A stretch of 64,000 nucleotides of DNA, from positions 310,001 through 374,000 of the forward strand of contig NZ_CP103788.1 in assembly GCF_041729705.1 (NCBI RefSeq). Reading direction: 5' to 3'. Origin of the DNA: Candidatus Phytoplasma solani. Lineage in GTDB: Bacteria; Bacillota_I; Bacilli_A; Acholeplasmatales; Acholeplasmataceae. The translations under genes and the position numbers were made by a program. The notes beneath the pieces are model-generated. The model did not search any database, was not told the DNA's origin, and saw nothing but the letters and a program-made list of their open reading frames with translations. This document shows positions 17,371 through 28,600 of this stretch, piece by piece. Each line of letters starts with the position of its first letter. The first letter of the stretch is position 1.

Positions 17371-18240
17371 TTAGTGAATTTTTGTTCCAATAACTTCGGC
17401 AATTTTAATTTGGGTTTCATAATTTTGTTGTGTGTGTTTTATAATGCGTTTATCAAAAGCAACAACGTTTTTTTTCACCAAAACAACAATAGTGGATCCA
17501 CCACATTCAAAATAACCTTTTTCTTGTCCTTTTTTGAAAGTTTGACAAGGATGATTTTTAATTTTACCAACCAATAAAGCTCCAACTTCGATTTGGACTA
17601 TCTGACCAAAATTTTTAGTTTGCAAAACGCTATATTCTCTTGTGTTTTCTTTAAAAACATTAAAACTTGCAAAAGCGATCGGATTAACAGTGTGCAATTT
17701 ACCTTTGATTTTTTGCGGTTGAAACACAAATTTGCCTTCATCAACAAATAGATAACGATGATAATCGTGTGGTTCTAAACGAAAAACAAGTAAAAAACCA
17801 CCTTGATATTCACTAGCTAAATGTTTATTCTTCAATAAATCACCCAAACTATAATTAGTATCTTTGATGCGATAAAAAGAGTTGTTTTGAATCGGATAAA
17901 TGCTTAATTTACCTTCACAAGGACTTATAAAATTATAGTTATTGTGAGAAATTGGGATTTGCTTATATTTTCTTGTAAAAAAATCATTATAAGAATTAAA
18001 TTCTGTTTTTTCAAAAGATTTTAAAGCGATTTGATGTATTTTAATAATTTTTCTTGCGTATCTACGTGACCAAGGGGTATACCAATACAAAGTCACTACC
18101 CAAGAAATGGGTCTTATGATAAGTATTTTTAAAAGTAGCCTTTTAAAGAAGTTTTTTTCAAGGTTGGTATATAAAAATTTCTGAATAACAGAAGCTGAAT
18201 TTAGTTTAATGATTTTACCTTCTAAATTAACGATTTTCAT
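17371..18240 (-). CDS. psd: Phosphatidylserine decarboxylase
   Basis: Makes phosphatidylethanolamine from phosphatidylserine at the membrane; the enzyme cleaves itself to form a pyruvoyl group. The 289-residue precursor has the active-site histidine motif EPHDYHRY and the cleavage motif CGGST (usually LGST, cleaved before Ser) followed by IVVLVKK. The N-terminal third contains a hydrophobic segment. Where most relatives have an Asp in the motif SPxDG, this protein reads SPCEG, so the Asp of the proposed catalytic triad appears to be Glu. It is 11 bases downstream of pssA, which makes its substrate. Confidence 0.93.
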   Translation of the reverse strand: MKIVNLEGKIIKLNSASVIQKFLYTNLEKNFFKRLLLKILIIRPISWVVTLYWYTPWSRRYARKIIKIHQIALKSFEKTEFNSYNDFFTRKYKQIPISHNNYNFISPCEGKLSIYPIQNNSFYRIKDTNYSLGDLLKNKHLASEYQGGFLLVFRLEPHDYHRYLFVDEGKFVFQPQKIKGKLHTVNPIAFASFNVFKENTREYSVLQTKNFGQIVQIEVGALLVGKIKNHPCQTFKKGQEKGYFECGGSTIVVLVKKNVVAFDKRIIKHTQQNYETQIKIAEVIGTKIH

Positions 18241-18251
18241 TTAATTAATAC

Positions 18252-18956
18252 CTATTTCTGTGTGGTTATATAATTACTACAAAGAAGAAAAACTACCCAA
18301 ACAAAACCAACAAGACCAATCAAAATAATAGTTTTTTTGGCTTTGGGTTTTTTTAAAGTAATTTTGTTGCAAAGAAACAAGAAAGTTAACAAGGTCATGC
18401 AAATAAAATGTATCCAAAACCAAAACCAATCATTTTGCTTAGTAATAAAACTATTTTCTTTCAAAAACCCTAAAAAAGGGAAAATAATGGCTGCCGTTGT
18501 CACAGGTACGCCGATAAACTTTTTAGTTTTTATATTATTACTTTCAGTTAAAACATTATAATAAGCTAACCTAATTAAAGCGGCTAAAAGGTATAAACTC
18601 CAAAAAAAACCAATTAAAAAAATAAAATAGGGTTCATTTTCAAATTTTTGTAATAATATAAATTGTGATTTGTCTTTGTTCCAGGTTAAAGAATGATTGA
18701 TAAAAATAGGTAAAAAACCAAAACTGATCATATCAGCTAAAGAATCAATTTGCACGCCATATCTTTTTTCAATAAGAGTGCGATTTTTTTTCATTCGACT
18801 AATTAAACCATCAAACATATCACAAATACCTGATAATAAAAGAAAAATTAAAGAATAGATATATTTGCCATAAACAGCAAAACCGATGCCGCAAAAACCA
18901 CTTAATAAATTAAGATAAGTTAAATAAGTAGTGTAATTGTATAAGCCTAAAAACAT
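18252..18956 (-). CDS. pssA: CDP-diacylglycerol-serine O-phosphatidyltransferase
   Basis: Integral membrane enzyme that makes phosphatidylserine from CDP-diacylglycerol and serine. The 234-residue protein has several hydrophobic helices and the CDP-alcohol phosphotransferase motif: DMFDGLISR ... GVQIDSLADM, i.e. DxxDG followed by Gxxx-D-xxx-D, with Ser in place of the common Ala before the Arg. It is directly followed by psd, giving the two-step route to phosphatidylethanolamine. The family and context agree. Confidence 0.93.
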   Translation of the reverse strand: MFLGLYNYTTYLTYLNLLSGFCGIGFAVYGKYIYSLIFLLLSGICDMFDGLISRMKKNRTLIEKRYGVQIDSLADMISFGFLPIFINHSLTWNKDKSQFILLQKFENEPYFIFLIGFFWSLYLLAALIRLAYYNVLTESNNIKTKKFIGVPVTTAAIIFPFLGFLKENSFITKQNDWFWFWIHFICMTLLTFLFLCNKITLKKPKAKKTIILIGLVGFVWVVFLLCSNYITTQK

Positions 18957-19117
18957 ATTGAATCTCTTTTACTAACATTTTTTTAAAATATTTTTGATAT
19001 TTTTAAATTTTCTTTTATAAAAGACTTAAAATTTTCAGTAATGAAAAAATAAAAATCCCTTACCCAAACTGAATTAAAGAATAAAAAGAAAAGTGAAAAT
19101 AAATTTATCAAAAAAAC

Positions 19118-19627
19118 TTATTTATCATAAAGATATTCATATTCATCTAATGTTTCTTCATCGTCATCAAGTTTATCGTTGTCATCTAAAGTTTCATCAG
19201 AGTTCTTTTTTTTATTTTCCTGGGGATTTTTTTCACTATCTAACAAATCATCTTCTAATTCTGAATCAATATTCTTATCTTTGATATCTTGATTTTCTGT
19301 TTCTTCCAAAAGGAAATCTTTAAAATCCAAATCATCAGCTAAATCATCAGTTTGATCGGTATGAGGTTTTTCAAAAAAATCCTTATCCCAAAATTCTCTA
19401 TTGTTTTCTTTAATCATTAAATGTTGATCGTCGCAAAAAACAAATTGGCCGCTCAAAACAATATCTAAATAAAGCTGATTAATTTGATTAAAATCATTAA
19501 AATGCGTAATTTGATGTTTTTTACATGTTTGTTTTAACAAATCATAAATAAAAATAGGTTTACATTGTTTTTTAGTAATTTCATAAGCTGTCTCTAAAAA
19601 TGATTTTGCACTTTTTGTTGTCTTCAT
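19118..19627 (-). CDS. rpoE: DNA-directed RNA polymerase delta subunit
   Basis: Accessory RNA polymerase subunit of low-GC Gram-positive bacteria that speeds enzyme recycling. Residues 1-85 form the HARE-HTH domain (SFLETAYEITKKQCKPIFIY, LYLDIVLSGQFVFCDDQHLM) and the rest is a long acidic, probably unfolded tail (runs of D and E), the typical delta architecture. The frame is open to 19696, but that would overlap ybaB; ATG 19627 has an AAGGGGG site at proper distance and gives the standard N-terminus, so I take 169 residues. pyrG, its usual neighbour, lies two genes downstream. Confidence 0.88.
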   Translation of the reverse strand: MKTTKSAKSFLETAYEITKKQCKPIFIYDLLKQTCKKHQITHFNDFNQINQLYLDIVLSGQFVFCDDQHLMIKENNREFWDKDFFEKPHTDQTDDLADDLDFKDFLLEETENQDIKDKNIDSELEDDLLDSEKNPQENKKKNSDETLDDNDKLDDDEETLDEYEYLYDK

Positions 19628-19676
19628 AAAGTTTTGCCCCCTTTTTAATTTTTTAACCTTAATTTTTGATATCGTT

Positions 19677-19961
19677 TTAAAATTCTGATAAACCACCTGA
19701 TACTTGACCCATAATTTTTTTAGAAGTTTTTTCTAACTTTCGCAAAGCGGTGTTAAAAGCCAATAAAATGCTTTCTTGCAAAATTTCTATGTTGTTGTTT
19801 TTTTTAATAATGACATCTATTACTTGTTTGGTTCCTTGCAAAATAATAGTCACGTCGCCAGCTTTGCCTATAAATTCTTGCAATTCTAATTGTTTTTGAG
19901 CATTTTCAACGTCTTCTTGCATTTTTTTTAATTTTTCTAATATATTGGTTTGAGTGTTCAT
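19677..19961 (-). CDS. ybaB: YbaB/EbfC family nucleoid-associated protein
   Basis: Small DNA-binding protein (94 residues; family usually about 105). It starts with a coiled-coil helix (ILEKLKKMQEDVENAQKQLE) and continues with the beta-strand part (GDVTIILQGTKQVIDVII), the family pattern. It lies 26 bases downstream of dnaX, the conserved dnaX-ybaB-recR arrangement, but recR does not follow here. Confidence 0.9.
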   Translation of the reverse strand: MNTQTNILEKLKKMQEDVENAQKQLELQEFIGKAGDVTIILQGTKQVIDVIIKKNNNIEILQESILLAFNTALRKLEKTSKKIMGQVSGGLSEF

Positions 19962-19987
19962 GTTTTTTATTTATTAACCCCTAGTTA

Positions 19988-21802
19988 TTAATTGATTATT
20001 TCTACTATATTTTTATCAAAAAAATCATAAGCTAATTGAACAATCAAAGGATGATTATTGGTTGAAGTTTGTGTTTGGTAAAATTCTAAATTCCAATTAC
20101 AAATTTTTAAAAAAGATTCTAACGAAGGCAAGTCATTATCTTTAAAAAAAGTTATTAAAGTTTGCCAATCTTTATCTAAAAAACAAACATAATCTTTGAT
20201 AAGTTCACTTTTACCATTTAAAATCTTTAAAATTGACTCTTTGATATTGTTTTTTAACATCTGTTGACAAGCGATATTATCTCGATAAACTAAAATCATT
20301 TCTTTGTTTTGACTAAGAGCTGTGATTTGACCTTTATATAAAAGCTCAGCTGCGGTTTTATTAGAAGAAGATTGATAATTGCTTTTTAATTTCTGCCAAG
20401 CGTTAGCAATGATATTTCTTTTGGTTTCATCTTGATGCGATAAAATATCAAAAGCAATCATGGCTAAATCTTTTAAAGAAGAAATTGAAAAATAAGGATT
20501 TTTTTTATCATTTGATAATTTTTTTTTCACTGTTTTTGAAAGGGACTTAGTGGAGATAGGAAAAAGTTCTATTTGAGATATTTTGGTTGTATTTAGGTTT
20601 AGTGTTTTATCTAAGGAAACATCTATCAAAGAGTTATTTTCAATATTATCTTTATGAGGTTTATCGGGATGTTGAAATGGTTTTGGATGGTTAAATTGCG
20701 GAATTAAATTTAAGTTATGATTATGACTTGAAAAAGAACATATCTGCAAAAAAGCAATTTCTATCAAAACATGTTTTTGGTCGCTTTTTTTTAAATCTTG
20801 TTGTAATTTGATTAAAGTTTTTAAAACAAAATCGAGATGAAATGATTGCTCATTTGATGCATTTATTTGTTTAGAATCTTTATTTTTTGAAGTGGATTTA
20901 GTTTTTAAAGATTTAATTTGTTCTAATAAATAATTTTTAAAAGCCACAATTAAATCTAAAACTAATAAATCAAGATTTTTACCCACTTCAAAGGCCTGAT
21001 GAAGTAATTCCAAAGCTTTAAGGTGATTTTTAACTATTAGAGAATGCAGCATTTTTTTTAAAAAACTGCCTGAAACCAACCCTTTTATCTCTGCAACATC
21101 TTCTGCGGTAATTAAACTATTTTGATAAGAGCTAATTTGATCTAATAAACTTAAAGCATTGCGCATGCTGCCATCAGAATAACTGGCAATAGTTTTGATG
21201 GCATCATCAGAAATAAAAATATTTTCTAAAGTAGCGATGTTTTTTAATTGAAAAATTATATTTTCAAGGTTTAAATTTTCAAAAGAAAAACTCTGAGAGC
21301 GAGATAAAATAGTTTCAGGAATTTTATATATTTCGGTAGTTATCAAAAGAAAAACGACATGTTTAGGAGGATCTTCTAAAATTTTTAATAAAGCGTTAAA
21401 AGCGTTGACAGTTAAAACATGTACTTCATCGATAATATAAACCTTATATTTGCCTGTATGAGCTTTATATTGGGCTTTATCTTGCAATTCTCTTATTTCA
21501 TCAACACCATTATAAGAAGCGCCATCAATTTCAATAATATCAACACTTGCTTGAAGGTTTTGTTTACATATTTGACATTGATTACAAACGTCTCCTGCTT
21601 GTGGGTTTAGACAATTAATGGCTTTAGAAAAGATTTTGGCTAAAGTGGTTTTGCCAGTGCCCTTATTGCCGCTAAAAAGATAACAATGATTAATTTTTTG
21701 ATATCTAATGGCGTTTTTTAAAGTTTGAATAATGATTTTTTGACCAACAACATTTTGAAAGGTTTGAGGTCGATATTTTCTATATAAAACTAAATAAGAC
21801 AC
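19988..21802 (-). CDS. dnaX: DNA polymerase III subunit gamma/tau
   Basis: ATPase subunit of the clamp loader. From the GTG at 21802 the protein (604 residues) starts SYLVLYRKYRPQTFQNVVGQ, has Walker A (GNKGTGKTT), a four-cysteine zinc module (CLNPQAGDVCNQCQIC), Walker B (YIIDEVHVLT) and sensor motifs, followed by a poorly conserved C-terminal region. The frame is open 20 codons further up, but those codons are hydrophobic and unlike the family, and AAAGGAG sits six bases before the GTG. Probably first gene of the dnaX-ybaB-rpoE-pssA-psd-pyrG series. Confidence 0.94.
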   Translation of the reverse strand: MSYLVLYRKYRPQTFQNVVGQKIIIQTLKNAIRYQKINHCYLFSGNKGTGKTTLAKIFSKAINCLNPQAGDVCNQCQICKQNLQASVDIIEIDGASYNGVDEIRELQDKAQYKAHTGKYKVYIIDEVHVLTVNAFNALLKILEDPPKHVVFLLITTEIYKIPETILSRSQSFSFENLNLENIIFQLKNIATLENIFISDDAIKTIASYSDGSMRNALSLLDQISSYQNSLITAEDVAEIKGLVSGSFLKKMLHSLIVKNHLKALELLHQAFEVGKNLDLLVLDLIVAFKNYLLEQIKSLKTKSTSKNKDSKQINASNEQSFHLDFVLKTLIKLQQDLKKSDQKHVLIEIAFLQICSFSSHNHNLNLIPQFNHPKPFQHPDKPHKDNIENNSLIDVSLDKTLNLNTTKISQIELFPISTKSLSKTVKKKLSNDKKNPYFSISSLKDLAMIAFDILSHQDETKRNIIANAWQKLKSNYQSSSNKTAAELLYKGQITALSQNKEMILVYRDNIACQQMLKNNIKESILKILNGKSELIKDYVCFLDKDWQTLITFFKDNDLPSLESFLKICNWNLEFYQTQTSTNNHPLIVQLAYDFFDKNIVEIIN

Positions 21803-21942
21803 TATCAACTCCTTTTTATTGAAACAATCTAACAAAATATTAAAAATAAAAAAATCTCTCAATTATTATAACACATTATTTAATAAAAATAAATATAATT
21901 TTTTCCAATAACAATTAAAAAGTGTTATTTTTAAAAAATAAA

Positions 21943-21975
21943 AAAAAGATTCTTATAATTATTGAGAGTCTCTTA
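21943..21975 (-). terminator. Weak terminator-like hairpin after the dead YxxDG-repeat gene
   Basis: On the minus strand AGACTCT and AGAATCT pair with one mismatch around an A/T loop and are followed by eight T residues. It lies about 40 bp after the end of the pseudogene at 22012. Confidence 0.35.
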
Positions 21976-22011
21976 TATTTTTTGATTTGGAAAAAATAAA
22001 TCTTTGATTTA

Positions 22012-22480
22012 TTAATGATTTTCAACAAATTTAATAGCACCATCAGGATAATAATAAGTTTTTTTAATTAAGGCATCCATTTACATCATATTCTTTAATA
22101 TATTCCATTATTTCGTTGCCATTATAAATAGTTATTTTGGTATCTTTCGCAAAAACTTCCCTTTTTTTCGACATTTTTAATTTTTTTATTTTTGTTATAG
22201 TAAACTATTTTAACTAGGTTAAGATCATCATATATTTCAACAACTTTAAGAATACTATTTTCATCATAAATAAACGATTCAGCACCTTTTTCTAAGAGAA
22301 ACATTTTTCTATTTTCATTATAAAAATTTGTTTGAATTAAATTACCCTATATTGTCATACTCTTTTTTTCTTCAATTTGCTCATTTGGATAATGTTTATG
22401 TTTAATTTTTTCATATTGTTGATTCTCATTTTTTTGTATCAATATTAAAAAAAGTATATTAACATTATAAAATTTTTTGC
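22012..22480 (-). pseudogene. Phytoplasma-type YxxDG-repeat protein (DUF2963-like), broken
   Basis: Minus-strand pieces read as one lineage-typical protein: a hydrophobic N-terminal segment (VNILFLILI near 22455), then IKHKHYPNEQIEEKKS, an in-frame stop, then FYNENRKMFLLEKGAESFIYDEN and VEIYDDLNLVKIVYYNK, and after a frame change EYIKEYDVNG and KKTYYYPDGAIKFVENH to the stop at 22012. The alternation of 'YDxxGxLxK' and 'YYxxDGxI' units is what I know from phytoplasma repeat proteins of unknown function (DUF2963). Two stops or shifts make it dead. The 60-codon piece 22304-22122 is part of it, not a separate gene. Confidence 0.6.
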
Positions 22481-22549
22481 AAACATTCTATCTTTTTAAT
22501 TTAGTTTAATAATGTTTTATAACTATAAATTATTGATTTTACAAAAATT

Positions 22550-22573
22550 AAAAAACTATCTTTTCAGATAGTC
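22550..22573 (-). terminator. Terminator of the coiled-coil AAA+ ATPase gene
   Basis: ACTATCT (22555-22561) and AGATAGT (22566-22572) form a perfect stem with a 4-nt loop; on the minus strand it is followed by TTTTTAATTTTTG. It lies about 60 bp after the stop of the AAA+ ATPase gene. Confidence 0.75.
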
Positions 22574-22633
22574 TAAAGTTTTGGTTATTATATAAAAAAA
22601 ATTATTATTTAAAAATAAAAAAATGTATGTAAT

Positions 22634-25600
22634 TTAAATTATTAGTTTTTTTATCTTTTTACCGAATAAAATAATCAAAGTTGAAGGAATAAGAGCAATT
22701 GATGCAATCATTGTGGTGTTTTTTTTAACATAATCCAAAACACCATTATCCCTTTGAAATGGGTAATTTTGGATAAAAGCTTTGAGATGTTGTTTAAATT
22801 TATTTTTATTGATGTTAGGAATTTTTAATTCTTTTTTCAGAAAAAAGATAGTTTTTGCTTTGATTTCGGCTATTTCCTGCAATTCCAACGATTTTTCAAA
22901 ATTGTTTTTTAACAAAACCGAGTTAATAACATTTTCAAGGGTCTCTTCCGTTAAGTGATTAAAAATTTTTGTTTCTTGCTCTTCGATTGTAGATTGTAGT
23001 GTTTTTGTAAACTCTTCTAAGCTAAGTTGAGGTTGAAATAATTGAGTTTTAATTTGATTAACGATTTGATTTTTAATTTCGCTTTTGGTAATAACGGCAT
23101 AATTGAAGCGGCATTCATTCATCTTATTTTGAAGTTGATCGCCTATCATTTGATAGATATTATCGTTTTTTATGTTGGTAAAGGTTTCTTCCATTTTTTT
23201 TCGATTGATATTTGCTAATTGGTACGACTTTAAATATAATTGATTGATTTTATTTTTGATTATTTGTTTAATATTGGTAATTGCTTCATTATCAAAAAGA
23301 GGATGATTAATGTTGATTTTATCAATAGATTCTTTAAAGTATTTTTGAATAAATTCTTGTTGATTGTGATATATTTTGGTATTAAAATCTTTTAAAATAA
23401 CGCTTTTTAATGAATGCCAAGAAATATGATTTTGATCATATTGTTCTTCTGTGATTTCGCTAATTATTTTTTGTGTTTCCTCTGACGAAAACCAATTATT
23501 TTTTGAAGTCGCTTCTTTTAACGTTTCTGCTATAATTTTTTTTTTAGTTTCAGGGATATATTGGGTTATAATTTGTTTAATATCTGTTTCATTAGTGTTT
23601 TTTTGTTGAACCAAAATATCAATTTTTGGTAAAATTTCTAAAAAACTCAAAAAAGGATATCTTTTTCTATTTAAATTAATTAAATTGTCAGAAAAATTAA
23701 TATTGGCTTTGATTTTATTAATATCCCAAATAAAATAAATAGTTTTGATGTTTTGTTTGTGTATAAACAAAACCTCTTCTAAAGTGTTAACAACAGGAAT
23801 GTCAATATTTTTGATATTTTTTTTGCCCACAAAATAAAAACCTAGCAATTCTTTAGGTAAAAAATTAAGAGTGCCATAATATTGTTGAATTTTGTTTGGT
23901 TCTTTCGAAAAGTTGATATTTTTAATTTCATAATTATTATAATTATATACTTTTTGTTGATTTAAAGCCGAATAATAAGAAATTTTTTGAAAATAACTTT
24001 GCTCTTTGGCAGTGTCAAATTTTTGAGTATCTTTATAAAGGTGTTTAATTTCAATTCCTTTATACTCTTTTAAATTTTCTAATTCTCTTAATGAATATGC
24101 ATTATGCTCGTGATTTTCCCAATTAAAATCGACGCCTATCTGCCTAAATAAAGACATCTGTAAATCAATAGGTAATATATTTAGGTGATCATGTTTTAAT
24201 ACCGCTTTAATAGCGGCTTGATCTAATATATCTGTTAATTTTCTTTGTGATTTCAAAGATATATCTGATTGCTCTTCTAAAATATCATTAAGTTGATCTA
24301 AATATTGATAACCTCTAATGTCTATTTGATATTTTTTAGCTAATTTTTTTATAAACTTTTTTCTATCTTCTTTGCTTAACAAATTGATTTCTATTTGACT
24401 GCTAAAACGGCTTAAAATAGCTGGATCAATTTGATCCTTATAATTTGTGGCGCCAATAAGGAAAATTGGTTTTTGGTAATTTGTTTCAAATCCTTCAGTT
24501 TGACTTAAAAAAGCAGATATAAGGTTATCATGATCAGAATTAGACGGTTTATCACTAGCACGACTTCTAAAAACTGTTTCGCATTCATCAATAAATATAA
24601 TGCTAGGAGATTCTTTGCGGGCTTGTTCGAAAATATCGTTTATTAACTTCGGGCCTTCGCCAACATATGTTTTAGAAAAATGACTAGAATCTAGAGCAAA
24701 AAAAGGTAAATTAACTTCACGAGCTATAAATTTTGCTAAAAATGTTTTCCCAGTTCCAGGTGGACCATACAGTAAAACTCCTTTAGGAGGTTTTTGCACC
24801 CCAATATCTTTATATTTGTGTGGATTTTTTAAATAATGAAAAAACTCTTGTAATTGTTCTATTTCCTTTTTGAAACCAATAATATCTTTAGCGCTAGGCA
24901 TTTGTGATAATTGCACTTTGAATTTTTGGAAATTATCCAAAGAGTTTAATAATTTATTTTTTTCTTCTTGTTCTGATTTTTCGTTTAACTTGCTGATTTG
25001 CTGATTGGTTATTTCAAACAAGTGATTTGTTTTTTCACTATTTTTCTCAATTGCAGATATAACTTTATCATGTAAATTACTTATTGAAATATTTTGATTT
25101 TCAATTTCTTCTTTTTGACTCTTAATTGTGACATCTTTTTGTGCAATTTGATTTTTGAAATCATTGTTTTCTTGTTTTAATTGATTCAAATTTTTTTGAT
25201 TTTCTGCAGCTAATAATTTTTGAGCATCGATTTTTTGTTGTAATTCGTTTTTTTCAATTTGTGAAATATTAGTTAATTGTTGAATTTCTAACTCTTTTTC
25301 GTGCAATGAATTTTGAGTTGCTTGCATTTTTTGTTGCAAAAGTTCAATTTGGATTTGATTGTTGTTAATATTTTGTCGTAAGGCGTTAATTTCTTGTTTT
25401 AGTTGAGTTTGTTGTTGTTGAGATAAATTTTTATTGGAATCTAATTCATTTTGTTTATTGCTTATTTCTTGTTTTAATTGGTTAGTTTGAACATTTTTTG
25501 CTTGTATTTCTGATTTTTGATTTTTAATTTCTTCTTCTTGACTTTTAATTTGGTTTTTTTGTTTTTCAATTTCTTCTTTTTGACTCTTAATTTGGTTTTC

Positions 25601-28600
25601 TTGTGCTTCAATTGTTCGAGCTTGAAAAGATATTTGTTCTTGATTTGAATTTAGTGATTCTTTTTGTTGATTAATCTCTTTTTGTAATTCGTCTTTTTCA
25701 CTTTGAGAGATATTAGTTAATTTTTGAATTTCTAATTCTTTGGTTTCTAAATTACTTTTAATTTGGTCAATATCTTTTTGTAAAAAATTGTTTTTATTTC
25801 GATATGATTCAAATTGCCTTTGTAAAGTAGAAATTTCTTTTTGTAATTTTTCTTTTTCTTGCTCTGATAATTTTTGATTAGAATTTAATTCGTTTTGTTT
25901 TTTTTCAATATCTTTTTTTAATGTTTTTACTTCGTTAATTTGTTTTTCAATTTCTTCTTCTTGACTTTTAATTTGGTTTTTTTGATTTTCAATTTCTTCT
26001 TTTTGACTCTTAATTGTGACATCTTTTTGTGCAATTTGATTTTTGAAATCATTGTTTTCTTGTTTTAATTGATTCAAATTTTTTTGATTTTCTGCAGCTA
26101 ATAATTTTTGAGCATCGATTTTTTGTTGTAATTCGTTTTTTTCAATTTGTGAAATATTAGTTAATTGTTGAATTTCTAACTCTTTTTCGTGCAATGAATT
26201 TTGAGTTGCTTGCATTTTTTGTTGCAAAAGTTCAATTTGGATTTGATTGTTGTTAATATTTTGTCGTAAGGCGTTAATTTCTTGTTTTAGTTGAGTTTGT
26301 TGTTGTTGAGATAAATTTTTATTGGTATCTAATTCATTTTGTTTATTGCTTATTTCTTGTTTTAATTGGTTAGTTTGAACATTTTTTGCTTGTATTTCTG
26401 ATTTTTGATTTTTAATTTCTTCTTCTTGACTTTTAATTTGGTTTTTTTGTTTTTCAATTTCTTCTTTTTGACTCTTAATTTGGTTTTCTTGTGCTTCAAT
26501 TGTTCGAGCTTGAAAAGATATTTGTTCTTGATTTGAATTTAGTGATTCTTTTTGTTGATTAATCTCTTTTTGTAATTCGTCTTTTTCACTTTGAGAGATA
26601 TTAGTTAATTTTTGAATTTCTAATTCTTTGGTTTCTAAATTACTTTTAATTTGGTCAATATCTTTTTGTAAAAAATTGTTTTTATTTCGATATGATTCAA
26701 ATTGCCTTTGTAAAGTAGAAATTTCTTTTTGTAATTTTTCTTTTTCTTGCTCTGATAATTTTTGATTAGAATTTAATTCGTTTTGTTTTTTTCAATATCT
26801 TTTTTTAATGTTTTTACTTCGTTAATTTGTTTTTCAATTTCTTCTTCTTGACTTTTAATTTGGTTTTTTTGATTTTCAATTTCTTCTTTTTGACTCTTAA
26901 TTGTGACATCTTTTTGTGCAATTTGATTTTTGAAATCATTGTTTTCTTGTTTTAATTGATTCAAATTTTTTGATTTTCTGCAGCTAATAATTTTTGAGCA
27001 TCGATTTTTTGTTGTAATTCGTTTTTTTCAATTTGTGAAATATTAGTTAATTGTTGAATTTCTAACTCTTTTTCGTGCAATGAATTTTGAGTTGCTTGCA
27101 TTTTTTGTTGCAAAAGTTCAATTTGGATTTGATTGTTGTTAATATTTTGTCGTAAGGCGTTAATTTCTTGTTTTAGTTGAGTTTGTTGTTGTTGAGATAA
27201 ATTTTTATTGGTATCTAATTCATTTTGTTTATTGCTTATTTCTTGTTTTAATTGGTTAGTTTGAACATTTTTTGCTTGTATTTCTGATTTTTGATTTTTA
27301 ATTTCTTCTTCTTGACTTTTAATTTGGTTTTTTTGTTTTTCAATTTCTTCTTTTTGACTCTTAATTTGGTTTTCTTGTGCTTCAATTGTTCGAGCTTGAA
27401 AAGATATTTGTTCTTGATTTGAATTTAGTGATTCTTTTTGTTGATTAATCTCTTTTTGTAATTCGTCTTTTTCACTTTGAGAGATATTAGTTAATTTTTG
27501 AATTTCTAATTCTTTGGTTTCTAAATTACTTTTAATTTGGTCAATATCTTTTTGTAAAAAATTGTTTTTATTTCGATATGATTCAAATTGCCTTTGTAAA
27601 GTAGAAATTTCTTTTTGTAATTTTTCTTTTTCTTGCTCTGATAATTTTTGATTAGAATTTAATTCGTTTTGTTTTTTTCAATATCTTTTTTTAATGTTTT
27701 TACTTCGTTAATTTGTTTTTCAATTTCTTCTTCTTGACTTTTAATTTGGTTTTTTTGATTTTCAATTTCTTCTTTTTGACTCTTAATTGTGACATCTTTT
27801 TGTGCAATTTGATTTTTGAAATCATTGTTTTCTTGTTTTAATTGATTCAAATTTTTTTGATTTTCTGCAGCTAATAATTTTTGAGCATCGATTTTTTGTT
27901 GTAATTCGTTTTTTTCAATTTGTGAAATATTAGTTAATTGTTGAATTTCTAACTCTTTTTCGTGCAATGAATTTTGAGTTGCTTGCATTTTTTGTTGCAA
28001 AAGTTCAATTTGGATTTGATTGTTGTTAATATTTTGTCGTAAGGCGTTAATTTCTTGTTTTAATTGAGTTTGTTGTTGTTGAGAAAAATTTTTATTGGAA
28101 TCTAATTCATTTTGTTTATTGCTTATTTCTTGTTTTAATTGGTTAGTTTGAACATTTTTTGCTTGTATTTCTGATTTTTGATTTTTAATTTCTTCTTCTT
28201 GACTTTTAATTTGGTTTTTTTGTTTTTCAATTTCTTCTTTTTGACTCTTAATTTGGTTTTCTTGTGCTTCAATTGTTCGAGCTTGAAAAGATATTTGTTC
28301 TTGATTTGAATTTAGTGATTCTTTTTGTTGATTAATCTCTTTTTGTAATTTGTCTTTTTCACTTTGAGAGATATTAGTTAATTTTTGAATTTCTAATTCT
28401 TTGGTTTCTAAATTACTTTTAATTTGGTCAATATCTTTTTGTAAAAAATTGTTTTTATTTCGATATGATTCAAATTGCCTTTGCAAAGTAGAAATTTTTT
28501 TTTGTAATTTTTCTTTTTCTTGCTCTGATAATTTTTGATTAGAATTTAATTCGTTTTGTTTTTTTTCAATATCTTTTTTTAATGTTTTTACTTCGTTAAT

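Noticed and set aside
22634-26227. AAA+ gene as an FtsH/HflB protease
   Set aside because: The AAA+ core is FtsH-like, but no HEXXH zinc motif follows and the C-terminal region is a long helical domain with a terminal membrane helix.
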